From positions 1 to 54,618 of the forward strand of contig CAZBTJ010000021.1 of NCBI GenBank assembly GCA_964494325.1: a stretch of DNA of 54,618 nt, written 5' to 3'. Below are positions 46,101-53,980 of the stretch, one piece after another. Position 1 is the stretch's first letter. Each line of letters starts with the position of its first letter. The DNA comes from JAIPFM01 sp964494325. GTDB lineage: Bacteria > Planctomycetota > Phycisphaerae > Sedimentisphaerales > Anaerobacaceae. Made by a program: the position numbers and the translations under genes. A model generated the notes under the pieces. That model was not told the origin of the DNA. It did not search any database and saw nothing but the letters and a program-made list of their open reading frames with translations.

Positions 46101-47071
46101 TTGAGTGTCACGGAGGCCGTTTCACCAGACTTGGTTTGGGTCATAACGGATCGACCCAGCGGTATCTTCCCGCCATGGGCATTCACAAGTGTGGCTCGAA
46201 TGCGCCGGCGTGATGTTTTTGTTCCACTATTACGCAGAGTGACCTGAATGGAAAGATCCGCATCCTGATACGTGTCGTCCAAATCACTTTGCACAAACAA
46301 ATCTTGAATGTGGGTCGCAGGTATGCTGAAGAGGTACACATCCCTGTAAATACCGCTCAATCGCCAGAAGTCCTGATCCTCCAGATAACTGCCGTCACTC
46401 CAGCGATACACCTCGGCGCAAAGCACATTGTCACCCCGCTTGAGAAACTTTGTGATGTTGAATTCAGCCGGTGTGCGACTGCCTTGACTGTACCCGACCT
46501 TGCGACCATTAATCCACAGGTAAAACGAAGAGGCCACGCCGTCAAAGTGGATGAAGATTTCACGGCCATCCCAGGTCTCGGGCACGTCAAAGGTGGTCCG
46601 ATAGCTGCCCACTGGATTCGGTTCCTTGGCTGCCGTATAATCATCCCTGACATGGCCGATGATCTTGGGAGGTTGACGCAGATGGGGATAGGTTACATTT
46701 GAGTAGATGGGTGTGCCATAGCCCTTCACTTCCCAGTTGGCCGGAACCTCAATCCTGTCCCAGGACGTGTCGTCAAACCCGCTCTTATAAAAGTCGACAG
46801 GCCGTTCGCTCGGTTGCTTGACCCAATGAAATCTCCACTGTCCGTTGAGCGACTGATAGAACGGCGAGGCCGTCCACTTCTTGAACGCATCAGTCGGAAC
46901 TTTCAGGTCATACGCCTTAATGGCGTCATTCACCGTTGAAAACGACACACCCGTGGCCCGGCCTGGCTCCTTATGGGTCCCAATCACTGTCTCATTTTCC
47001 CAATCCGGTGCTTGAGCCCACAAACCAGCACATATCACCAACACAACACCACACATCCCACGATTAATCAT
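43190..47071 (-). CDS. Very large secreted GH2 beta-galactosidase with discoidin-like tail
   Basis: About 1293 residues, roughly 270 longer than E. coli LacZ. A signal peptide (MINRGMCGVVLVICAGLWAQ) exports it. Order: GH2 sugar-binding (SPFYQSLNGQWRFHWVKQPS), Ig-like, TIM barrel with LKGVNRHEHDPDRG and DEANVESHGMG, then acid/base Glu493 in SLGNEAGGG and nucleophile Glu554 in FIMCEYAHAMGN, then the small-chain beta-sandwich (YDGVQILKDGQGPQLNLYRA). The last 180 residues add an F5/8-type discoidin fold (HVLDNDPSTFWHTNWSSTQE, LGETVTLIGFTQLPRQ), probably binding a polysaccharide. I chose the ATG at 47071 because AAAGGA precedes it. Likely for breakdown of galactosides outside the cytoplasm. Confidence 0.92.
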   Translation of the reverse strand: MINRGMCGVVLVICAGLWAQAPDWENETVIGTHKEPGRATGVSFSTVNDAIKAYDLKVPTDAFKKWTASPFYQSLNGQWRFHWVKQPSERPVDFYKSGFDDTSWDRIEVPANWEVKGYGTPIYSNVTYPHLRQPPKIIGHVRDDYTAAKEPNPVGSYRTTFDVPETWDGREIFIHFDGVASSFYLWINGRKVGYSQGSRTPAEFNITKFLKRGDNVLCAEVYRWSDGSYLEDQDFWRLSGIYRDVYLFSIPATHIQDLFVQSDLDDTYQDADLSIQVTLRNSGTKTSRRRIRATLVNAHGGKIPLGRSVMTQTKSGETASVTLKAQVTSPLKWTSETPNLYRVVVELLGNRRVQEVRACRLGFREVELKDRQFYVNGTSVLLKGVNRHEHDPDRGHALEINSMIRDIELMKQYNINTVRTCHYPNHPIWYDLCDLYGLYIIDEANVESHGMGYGRDTLARVSSWELAHVDRNVRMVLRDRNHPCVVVWSLGNEAGGGPNFTAAAQAIRDIDTSRPIHYERMNSVADIDSTMYPSVSWLISRGESQSDKPFIMCEYAHAMGNAMGNLQEYWDAIEAYPNLIGGCIWDWVDQGLRKYTGKVLPDGSREWFFAYGGDYGDRPNDNNFCMNGVVPPDRAISAKLLEVGKVYQYVGLALDKVTAKTAAVTVTNKYYFTNLGGYVLKWQLTRDGCVMSLGEHMLSSLLPGDSTTVTLRIPKSPLSPGAEYFLNLSLTFPRETLYAKAGHEVASEQITMPYDVPAAPQVDLRAMAKLDEASQPKLEDTDQAITVTGKNFIAMFSRDTGTLTSLKYDGVQILKDGQGPQLNLYRARVDNDNWLRNAVSQSGLDDVSYSVKTMSVARDMPGIVRVTVTQEADLKGEATLEHKAMYLIFADGVIQVTNDVRTQGLAQLPRLGVTLALPRSLDTLTWLGRGPHESYVDRKRSADVGLYTGKVADQLENYVRPQDNGNKTDVRWAALTEGQGHGLMMVTDGTFSISAHHNTVQDFDEARHPNELTPRDAVYVCLDAGHSGLGGNSCGPAPMAQYILRAQDVMQFSYSLRPCPTGDRLGNEARIQYPDLKAPQIRRSKGGLISVTSSLTGSLFLRINGGDWRSYTSSFNYAEAGLVEAQVRLAGGLTSDTATLQLHKIIPLRDLDRSKWKIIHTSSVEPGEGLAKHVLDNDPSTFWHTNWSSTQEKHPHDIQIDLGETVTLIGFTQLPRQGQSNGRIRHYKFYVGTDSENWGDPVAEGAFAGSNELQTIRFDSPVKACFVKLVALDEWAREYYTTIAELDVMAAKE

Positions 47072-47413
47072 TATGAAGCCGTCCTTTCTGAAGGGTATTC
47101 CATCTGACACGTTTGACAAAACACGCATTATACCGAGGATTTTTCTCCCGTCAAAACCCATATACCTGGGAATAGACACTCAGGATTCGCCTGTCATACA
47201 ATTTAGGGAATACGATAATGCTTGCGTGCATGGGGTTTGAGCAAAGCATTGGCTTCGGGACCGGTCGTAAAGGTCTGCCCTCAAGCAGGAAAACGCCAAA
47301 CACCTGACCTGATGTCATGTCTTTTCTTTTGCCCGTAAAGCGAGTATCATAGTCCAATTGATCAAATGACTTAAATTTATTCAGGAACCGTTTCTATCGC
47401 TGGCCGAAAAAGG
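47072..47413. other. Intergenic spacer between divergent genes
   Basis: 342 bases; a long in-frame extension of the beta-galactosidase frame runs to 47179 but has no ribosome-binding site. Nothing else recognised. Confidence 0.5.
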
Positions 47414-48013
47414 ATGGCAAACCGCTGTTTTCGTTGTCGAATGCACCCTCATTTGTGCATCTGCTCGGTCACGCCCAGACTTGATCTGGCCACGCGGTTG
47501 ATCATGGTTATGCATTTTCGTGAAATGAGAAAAGTAACCTCAACCGCCATACTTGCGATGAACGCCTTGAGCCATAGTGAATTGCGCCTCAGTGGAAAGC
47601 CGAATCAGGCACTGGATCTTGGTGATCTCAATGATCCTGACAGACGTTTACTCGTGCTTTACCCTGATCCCAGTGCGGCCACGTTAAGTCCCTCTTTCTT
47701 GGAGAAAGATGATCGTCCCGTGTCTCTGCTTGTCCCTGATGGCACGTGGGGACAGGTCGCGCGTATGAGAAAACGCATCCTCGGACGGCCCTACGCTGAA
47801 ACCGTCAAGCTTCCAAAAGGACCACCCGGTGAGTGGACCATACGAACAACCACGGATCCCAATCAACTCTCCACGTATGAAGCGATTGCCAGGGCGTATG
47901 GCATCATCGAATCCCCTTCCGTCCAAAACCAACTGGAGATAGTCTTCCGCCTGATGGTCGAACGAATTCGCTATACTCGGGGCTTGGGGCCTGTTGGCGA
48001 AATCACTCGATGA
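47414..48013 (+). CDS. DTW-domain tRNA-uridine aminocarboxypropyltransferase
   Basis: 199 residues. DTW-domain proteins such as TapT transfer the 3-amino-3-carboxypropyl group of SAM to a uridine in tRNA (acp3U). The N-terminal zinc-type cysteines CFRCRMHPHLCIC and the signature VPDGTWGQVARMRKRILGRP are clear, followed by STYEAIARAYGIIES. No signal peptide; cytoplasmic. Its last 11 bases overlap, tail to tail, the end of the TOTE-type gene, which marks the left edge of the accessory island. Base composition and style resemble the core genes. Confidence 0.88.
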   Translation: MANRCFRCRMHPHLCICSVTPRLDLATRLIMVMHFREMRKVTSTAILAMNALSHSELRLSGKPNQALDLGDLNDPDRRLLVLYPDPSAATLSPSFLEKDDRPVSLLVPDGTWGQVARMRKRILGRPYAETVKLPKGPPGEWTIRTTTDPNQLSTYEAIARAYGIIESPSVQNQLEIVFRLMVERIRYTRGLGPVGEITR

Positions 48014-50798
48014 GGTGACGAGTCACTGTGCGCAAGATGGTGTCGAGTACGGAATCCAGATCCTTGCCCAGATCCTCAGCAAGAAACCGTAATACGATGT
48101 AGTGATTTTCCTGGAGGAGCAGATCCTTACGACGGTCCCGGCGGTAGGCCTCGGGCCTGGCCAGGTGCTGGGCACCATCTAATTCGATGGCCACACGGCC
48201 CTGCGACCACAACAGGTCCACCTCCATTTGGCCCCAACCGTCAAAGGGAATGGGTAGCTTGGTGTTGAGCTGGAAACGTCCTTTTGTTTCCGGTAAGGTT
48301 TCGAGACGCTGGTACAGGAAAGCCTCGCTTGCACTGCGTGCCCGGTCGAGCCCCTTGGACGTGGAGTCAACAGTTCGTGCAGCATGAACAAAAAGGTTGG
48401 CCAGCGAAGTATCCACGCCGTCACGAACAAGCCGACGCACACTGGCGGCATAATCGTTTTTCCACTTTGTATCCACGGGCAGCGGCACGTCAGGCGGCCA
48501 TCCGGGCACGGCACTGGCCGGTAGCAGGATTGAGTATCCCACAGCCTCATAGCTTCGACAGCGCCGATCGAACATTCGCGACAGCATCGGGACATGAAGA
48601 TCGGCATAGTCATACACTCTCACCTCCCGTTTACCGTCATTGAGGCGATGCAAGCGACCTACGTACTGAGCGATCGTTCCACGCCAGGACACGGGAAGCG
48701 TAACGAACAAAGTGTCCAGACGTGGATCATCAAAGCCCTCGCCGATATAGCGTCCGGTGGCCAATATCACACGTGGTTCTTCCTCCGGGATGCACGACAT
48801 ATGCGATGATACCTCACGCATGCGCTTGGTTCCCATGCCGCCACTGAGTACAATGACATGGCGAACATCTGGCATTAGTCGGTTCGCCAAGCACTCGAGG
48901 TGCTCTTTACGCTCTGTCAAGACCAGTGGAGAACGTCCCTTATGTACCGCGTGAACCACATCCTCGCAAATGAGCTTATTACGTTCTTCATCAACAATCA
49001 GTTCACCGTAAAGGCCCTGAAACTGAAGGCGTTTGTCCGGATCAGCAGGCTGCAATGGTTCAAACGAAGTGGGACGAACATGCACCAAGTGTGCAAAGGG
49101 CCGCGCATCCGCCTGTGATTTGGCATCTACACGGTAACGTATCGATCCGCATTGCATAAAGATAATCGGGTGGTGCCCATCCTTGCGCATCACCGTAGCA
49201 GATAACCCTGTCACATATTTGGCTTTGGCTCGACGTACGACCTGTTCGAAGCTTGATGCAGAGAGATGGTGACATTCGTCGGCAATGATGTACCCATAGT
49301 CAGCCACACAATCCTTGACCATGCCTTTTCTCACCAAACTCTGAATGATCGCGACATCCAGCGACCCATTGGGTTTATTGCGGCCGCCTCCTATGCGCCC
49401 AATCGCCTTCTTGGGCAGATCCATGAACACCGATAAACGATCAATCCACTGCTCCAACAACTGACGACGGTGTACAAGCACTAACGTGTTTACCCCGCGT
49501 TGAGCAATAAGCCAGGCAGCAATCACGGTCTTGCCAAAGGCCGTGGTTGCGGATAATACGCCCGTGTCATGGGCCAGCATCGCTTGAGCAGCCTTCTCCT
49601 GCTCTGGACGCAGTGTGCCGGTGAACTGGACATCAATCGGCACACCTGCAAATCGTTTATCTTGAAGGATGATGTTAATATTCAAATCCCCCAGCAGTTT
49701 CTGCAAGTCTTGCAGACATCCTCTTGGTAGAGCGACATATTGATCAAGATCTTCAGCACAACCAATGATACGTGGTTTGTCATAGGTCGGCAGACGCATG
49801 GCCTGGGCTTTATAAAACTCCGGATTCTGAAAAGCGGCCAACCGGATCACGCGATTGCGTAATCCGGGCGTAAGTGATGCTTTGGGGATGTAGATTTGAT
49901 CACCCAGTGTCAACTCAAGGTTCTTCGGTAAGGCGCCATCCATCTGTGATAGCCCACGTCCAGAGGGAGGCGAGATCCACGGTTCCGCGTCGTTTTCCAT
50001 GAGAGCCATGCGTACCCCCACAATGCGACCTTTCTTCTCAGCCGCATGCACGAGGTCTTCGATGGTCTCACGATCAATCTTGCGTATGGATGCAAGATAA
50101 GCCCATTGATCGGGGTAGGGGTGACCAACGTCATCAAGAAATTCGGTATTCGCACATTCCCTAGCCTGCTTCTGGAGTGGTAGAGCAATCAAATTCCCAA
50201 AACCACCCTGGGGCAATGTGTCCTGATTGGGAAAGAAACGATCATATGAATCCAGGCCGATGTCCGGTCTACGTTCCATGGTTTCCGTCAAGATCATGGC
50301 ACCCAATCGACGTGCCAAACCAGCGGCTATGGACTCAGAAAAGAATAACCAGACATGTCCACCCTGACCGGATCGAGACCGCTCCAGGGAGACCGCCAGC
50401 TTCATGTCTAGACAGGTCGTCAGAAAAGCGAAGGCATCTTCCTGCCAGTGTTTTTTGTCAAAATCAACCGCCAGAAAAAAACATGTCTCGTCCCGCAACA
50501 TCGGATAAACACCCATGACAAAATCACGTCCCTCCTCATCCCGACCAGACAGATGCCATCGAACGACCTCGTCAGTCACCGGAAGAAACCGGCGATGAGC
50601 ACAATCGACACACTTAATCCGGGGTTTCTCACACACCCCTCGAATCCATTCATTGGCGCAAGCTGGTTGATACCCGGATTTGCCCGTTCGCCGACTCTCG
50701 AACCGACGGGCATATACATCCTCGCGTCCCCTAAAAAGTGACTGGAACAGAGCAATTTTAACCTCTGGCGGAGAATGATCATTAACAGAACTTCTCAT
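48003..50798 (-). CDS. TOTE-type primase-helicase-nuclease protein
   Basis: 931 residues in three parts. N-terminal: four cysteines (47, 56, 63, 66) likely bind zinc, then an archaeo-eukaryotic primase domain with AVDFDK (Asp112, Asp114) and SGQGGH (143-148) followed by FGNLIALPLQ. Middle: SF2 helicase with Walker A TTAFGKT (418-424), DECH box (507-510), SAT (533-535) and QYVGRLHR (711-718). C-terminal: PD-(D/E)XK nuclease of DUF559/Vsr type, with MEVDLL (Asp861), IELDGAQH (Glu872) and RRDRRKD. This is the architecture described for TOTE conflict systems, thought to act against invading nucleic acid; no experiment is known to me. The upstream neighbourhood (ImmA, Beta, Sce7726) suggests a defence island. 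A second, truncated 5' copy exists at 53479-53727. Confidence 0.9.
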   Translation of the reverse strand: MRSSVNDHSPPEVKIALFQSLFRGREDVYARRFESRRTGKSGYQPACANEWIRGVCEKPRIKCVDCAHRRFLPVTDEVVRWHLSGRDEEGRDFVMGVYPMLRDETCFFLAVDFDKKHWQEDAFAFLTTCLDMKLAVSLERSRSGQGGHVWLFFSESIAAGLARRLGAMILTETMERRPDIGLDSYDRFFPNQDTLPQGGFGNLIALPLQKQARECANTEFLDDVGHPYPDQWAYLASIRKIDRETIEDLVHAAEKKGRIVGVRMALMENDAEPWISPPSGRGLSQMDGALPKNLELTLGDQIYIPKASLTPGLRNRVIRLAAFQNPEFYKAQAMRLPTYDKPRIIGCAEDLDQYVALPRGCLQDLQKLLGDLNINIILQDKRFAGVPIDVQFTGTLRPEQEKAAQAMLAHDTGVLSATTAFGKTVIAAWLIAQRGVNTLVLVHRRQLLEQWIDRLSVFMDLPKKAIGRIGGGRNKPNGSLDVAIIQSLVRKGMVKDCVADYGYIIADECHHLSASSFEQVVRRAKAKYVTGLSATVMRKDGHHPIIFMQCGSIRYRVDAKSQADARPFAHLVHVRPTSFEPLQPADPDKRLQFQGLYGELIVDEERNKLICEDVVHAVHKGRSPLVLTERKEHLECLANRLMPDVRHVIVLSGGMGTKRMREVSSHMSCIPEEEPRVILATGRYIGEGFDDPRLDTLFVTLPVSWRGTIAQYVGRLHRLNDGKREVRVYDYADLHVPMLSRMFDRRCRSYEAVGYSILLPASAVPGWPPDVPLPVDTKWKNDYAASVRRLVRDGVDTSLANLFVHAARTVDSTSKGLDRARSASEAFLYQRLETLPETKGRFQLNTKLPIPFDGWGQMEVDLLWSQGRVAIELDGAQHLARPEAYRRDRRKDLLLQENHYIVLRFLAEDLGKDLDSVLDTILRTVTRHLIE

Positions 50799-50941
50799 TC
50801 CTTGTGTTATCCTTTCAAACTAGCCAACCTATGGTACTCCCACCATATCATCTCCTATGGTTATTTGACCAGCATTTTTTCCCAGGATGAATCGTTGTTT
50901 AGCCGATTGGGAGATGTGACCTCCAAGGTAAAGTACTCTAA

Positions 50942-51583
50942 CAGAACTGCGACTCTCATTGTGCGAGGAGCCGGGGATCAGCGGTAACTTTCCTTGGCAA
51001 GCATTGGTGTTTATGCCTACCCAAAAGCATTACAGATGAATGGCTAATCAACCTGAAATACTTAAGCTGTGAAGCGGATGGCCCCCAAAAAGCCGCGGAG
51101 TACTTGAGGAAGTCTGGAATCCGATTGGTTATTGTGCCCCGTCTATCACATACGCATCTGGACGGAGCCGCATTTTTGCTTTCTGATGGATCTCCTGTTA
51201 TTGGGATGACTCTACGGTATGATAGGATCGACAACTTTTGGTTTGTTCTCTTTCATGAACTTGTTCATGTTATGAAACATTTACAAAAGGGACATGTGGA
51301 GAGCATATTTGATGACCTTGAGGCGGAGGCTAAAGATATTGAGCAGGAAGCCAATACACAGGCAGGAGAGATCCTGGTTCCCGATAGCAAGTGGAATACG
51401 GCTCTGGCTCGTTATGTAAGAAGTGAAGATTCCATTAAGGACTTCGCAAACGAGATGGGTGTGAGTCCGGCGATTGTAGCAGGAAAAATACGAAGAGAGG
51501 CAGACAACTACACGATTCTAAAGGACATGGTCGGACAGAGTGAAGTGAGAAAGTTATTTCCAGGGGAATATGATGAACTATGA
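50942..51583 (+). pseudogene. ImmA/IrrE metalloprotease domain missing its HTH half
   Basis: From about 51032 the frame reads ITDEWLINLKYLSCEADGPQ, then AAEYLRKSGIRLVIVPRLSH, LDGAAFLLSDGSPVIGMTL, and the zinc motif HELVH (51 residues after the TTG at 51104), ending FANEMGVSPAIVAGKI. This is the C-terminal part of the HigA-like antitoxins that join an N-terminal Xre-type HTH to an M78 (ImmA/IrrE) peptidase. The frame is open from 50942 but the upstream stretch (QNCDSHCARSRGS) is unlike an HTH, so the DNA-binding domain is lost. A shorter peptide from the TTG at 51104 could still be made. The end overlaps the Beta-family start by 14 bases, so the two may be co-expressed. Confidence 0.75.
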
Positions 51584-52670
51584 TCATCTCCATTATGTGC
51601 CATGTCTTAGATGGAAGCTGGGTGAATACCAGGCCATGTTACAACTTCCCATAGCAACGAAACAGGGGCTCATGCCACTCATAGAGGTCCCAGAGATTGG
51701 CTGGGATTTTGAACATGAAAAATGGGCAAAAACCATTGATGAACACTTAAAACCGTTTGCCAAACGTGTTCAACAGAAATGGGGGAAGAACGCTTGCTAC
51801 GTTGATTTGTGCCATATTGGGCCTGCTGAACGGATGACTACTGGAATGCATCCGGTTCGTTTTGTATTTGATGAGTTTCGTGAGATGAAGAGTTTAGCCA
51901 TTCCAGTGACCGGGTTGGCCAGAGATAAGGTTTACAACCAAGAAGTAAAGAGCGCTGTGGCTACAGATCACCGGGGTGCTTGCCTTAGATTGTCACTAGA
52001 ACAAGCTGCAAAGAGCTCAACAAAAACAGAAGTGGATTCTCTACTTTTATCTTTGGGGATTCAATTCAATGATTGTGATCTGATACTGGATTTGGACTCC
52101 CCCAATTTCCTTCCGCTTGAGGGATTTTCAATGGCCATTCAGGCTATTGTGAAAAGACTCCCAAGTTTAGACAAATGGCGTTCTTTTACGCTCATTGGCA
52201 CTTCTTTCCCCGAGACAATGGGTGGGATTAAAATTGGAACGGAAGTGATCCCTCGCAATGAATGGAGATTGTACAAACTATTGGTCGCGGGTTTTAAGGA
52301 AGAGGGGCTTCGCCTTCCGGCTTTTGGTGATTATACGATAACAAATCCAAAGATTCTTAACCTAGATATGAGACTTGTGAAACCTTCCGTAAAAATCATA
52401 TATACCATGGATGATGGATGGTGTATTGCCAAGGGAAGAAACTATAAGGATTATGGTTTGGGCCAATACCACGGGCTGAGTGGTCAAATCATAAGCTCAG
52501 GCTATTACTATGGTTCGCTTTTCTCATGGGGAGATGTTTTCATTCAGCAATGTGCTGAAGGCGGAAAAACCAGCAATCTGACGATGTGGAAACAGGTGGG
52601 TACTAATCATCCTGTGGAGAAGGTGATTCAAGATCTCGCCAGTTTTTACGCTTCTTCAGATGTTCTCTAA
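51570..52670 (+). CDS. Beta-family protein (PF14350-like)
   Basis: 366 residues. The N-terminal pattern YVPCLRWKLGEYQAMLQL, then KQGLMPLIEVPEIGWDFE, is typical of the Beta protein family, a poorly understood family often found next to ImmA and Sce7726-type genes in mobile regions. The rest shows an LRLSLEQAAK region and DLILDLDSPNFL; no catalytic motif was recognised. The ATG at 51570 (or 51573) has AGGGGA upstream and overlaps the ImmA frame by 14 bases. Its last 68 bases overlap the Sce7726-family gene on the other strand. Confidence 0.78.
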   Translation: MMNYDHLHYVPCLRWKLGEYQAMLQLPIATKQGLMPLIEVPEIGWDFEHEKWAKTIDEHLKPFAKRVQQKWGKNACYVDLCHIGPAERMTTGMHPVRFVFDEFREMKSLAIPVTGLARDKVYNQEVKSAVATDHRGACLRLSLEQAAKSSTKTEVDSLLLSLGIQFNDCDLILDLDSPNFLPLEGFSMAIQAIVKRLPSLDKWRSFTLIGTSFPETMGGIKIGTEVIPRNEWRLYKLLVAGFKEEGLRLPAFGDYTITNPKILNLDMRLVKPSVKIIYTMDDGWCIAKGRNYKDYGLGQYHGLSGQIISSGYYYGSLFSWGDVFIQQCAEGGKTSNLTMWKQVGTNHPVEKVIQDLASFYASSDVL

Positions 52671-53199
52671 CGGTTTTCTGCAATTCGCGAGTGCTGAATA
52701 CACTTGCAAGATATTCATACAATACAGCGCGAGGCTGCCTAAGTTTTTTTGCCGAAAGATTCTTGTGTTGCAATATCTTTGCTGCTTCATTGCGCCACAA
52801 CAACCGAGCAATAGATATTGGGTCTACGGAATCATTTCTTTGGGCTTTCCTGAGCGACCTGAAATCAATCCCACCCCTTGGACCTTTTGTTGACAGAATC
52901 ACTCCCCACCAATGGGGGACATAGTTCTTCACTGACTCTGCGTAACGCTCTCCTACAATCACGAATGCTCTGTCAAAAACCGAATTATAGGATATAACTT
53001 GCTCCTCAAGCCTGCGGAGTGAATCACTATCACTTTTAATCTCATAGCCTACAAGATGACCATTTACCACTGCAATGTCAGCTCGGCATCTTCCATGATT
53101 CAAGCCAAGCTCATCAATTACAAGTGTAGCTTTGTTAGCATGATGCCGTTTAAGTCTTTTCTTATGAAAGCTTTGTCTTATTTCAATGTCATTCATCAA
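52603..53199 (-). CDS. Sce7726-family protein, predicted PD-(D/E)XK nuclease
   Basis: 198 residues. The core ATLVIDELGLNHGRCRADIA, then VNGHLVGYEIKSDSDSLRRL, gives E, D and the E-I-K of a PD-(D/E)XK nuclease fold, the recognised pattern of the Sce7726 family. Later comes QVISYNSVFDRAFVIVGERY and a C-terminal basic tail. Substrate unknown; a nucleic-acid-targeting effector is inferred. The ATG at 53199 starts a frame with no strong ribosome-binding site. It overlaps the Beta-family gene tail to tail by 68 bases, so both strands are coding for the last 23 codons of each. It reads toward the TOTE gene. Confidence 0.8.
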   Translation of the reverse strand: MMNDIEIRQSFHKKRLKRHHANKATLVIDELGLNHGRCRADIAVVNGHLVGYEIKSDSDSLRRLEEQVISYNSVFDRAFVIVGERYAESVKNYVPHWWGVILSTKGPRGGIDFRSLRKAQRNDSVDPISIARLLWRNEAAKILQHKNLSAKKLRQPRAVLYEYLASVFSTRELQKTVREHLKKRKNWRDLESPSPQDD

Positions 53200-53478
53200 T
53201 CAATATCTCATATGGCCGATTCGGAATTTCAAGTGATCATAATGCAATTCAAAATAAAATGAAGTAGAAACTCCCACGTTTTGTGCTCTTTCCTACTACA
53301 TTAACTAACGACAGTCGCCAATATAACAATCTGACTGGACGTATGGGTGTAAAAGAAAGAGAAATTTGTTCAGGGTTATTCGTATCAAAAGAAATGGTAT
53401 GGTTCGAAGTCCAAGGTTCCGGGTTCACAATCGAAGGAAGAGGCTGCTTCACAGCATCTGACCAGGAATCGTCACTGA
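53200..53478. repeat. Spacer with a heptamer array (GTTC-type)
   Basis: At 53402-53429 four units of period 7 are visible: GTTCGAA, GTCCAAG, GTTCCGG, GTTCACA. It is the fifth such array in the window and marks the junction beside the truncated TOTE copy. The stretch was checked for a tRNA because of GGTTCGAAGTCC, but no arms pair. No gene is supported. Confidence 0.55.
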
Positions 53479-53727
53479 CAGATGCCCACGGATAACCTCG
53501 TCAGTCACTGGAAGCAAACGACGTTGGGAACAATCGACACACTTAATCCGCAGTTTCTCACACACCCCTCGCACCCATTCATTGGCGCAGACTGGCTGAT
53601 ACCCGGATTTGCCCGTTCGCCGACTCTCGAACCGGCGGGCATATACATCCTCCCGTCCCCGGAAAAGCGATCGAAACAGGGCGATCTTGGCCTCCGGTGG
53701 AGAGCGATCGTTAACAGAATCTTCCAT
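53479..53727 (-). pseudogene. Truncated second copy of the TOTE 5' end
   Basis: The first 84 codons match those of the intact protein at 50549-50798 (about 87% at DNA level by eye), including all four cysteines (47, 56, 63, 66) and GREDVYARRFESRRTGKSGY. After HLS the sequence diverges to VTIPGQML and a stop. Start, direction and about 20 bases upstream are also shared. No primase motif remains. If translated it would give a 92-residue zinc-domain peptide. Most changes are conservative (Q19R, A46V, I52V), so it derives from a once-functional paralogue and not from a recent copy. Confidence 0.88.
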
Positions 53728-53861
53728 TGCTTGTGCCTCATCAGAGCTTCATTTCATAGCGACTGGTTCTGCAGCTACCGATTGGCTTGAGGATGCCAAT
53801 TATACATCATGACCCCATTAGGTGGAAACTTTTCCCTTCAGGTAGAGCGACCTCTTTTCGG

Positions 53862-53890
53862 TAGGCATATCGTTCTGAACAGAATATAAT
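53862..53890 (+). promoter_or_regulatory. Possible promoter of the last gene
   Basis: TAGGCA (53862-53867) and a perfect TATAAT (53885-53890) with 17-nt spacing, 90 nt before the probable start at 53981. The -35 is weak. Confidence 0.35.
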
Positions 53891-53980
53891 GTCAGTATCC
53901 TTGGAAACATCAGGAGTTCTTCTTGGATAGAGACCCAGGTAAAGCCGTTTTTAGTAATGAATTGATTGAAAGATTCACCC

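Noticed and set aside
53395..53470. tRNA suggested by GGTTCGAAGTCC
   Set aside because: No acceptor or D-arm pairing; the string is a heptamer array.
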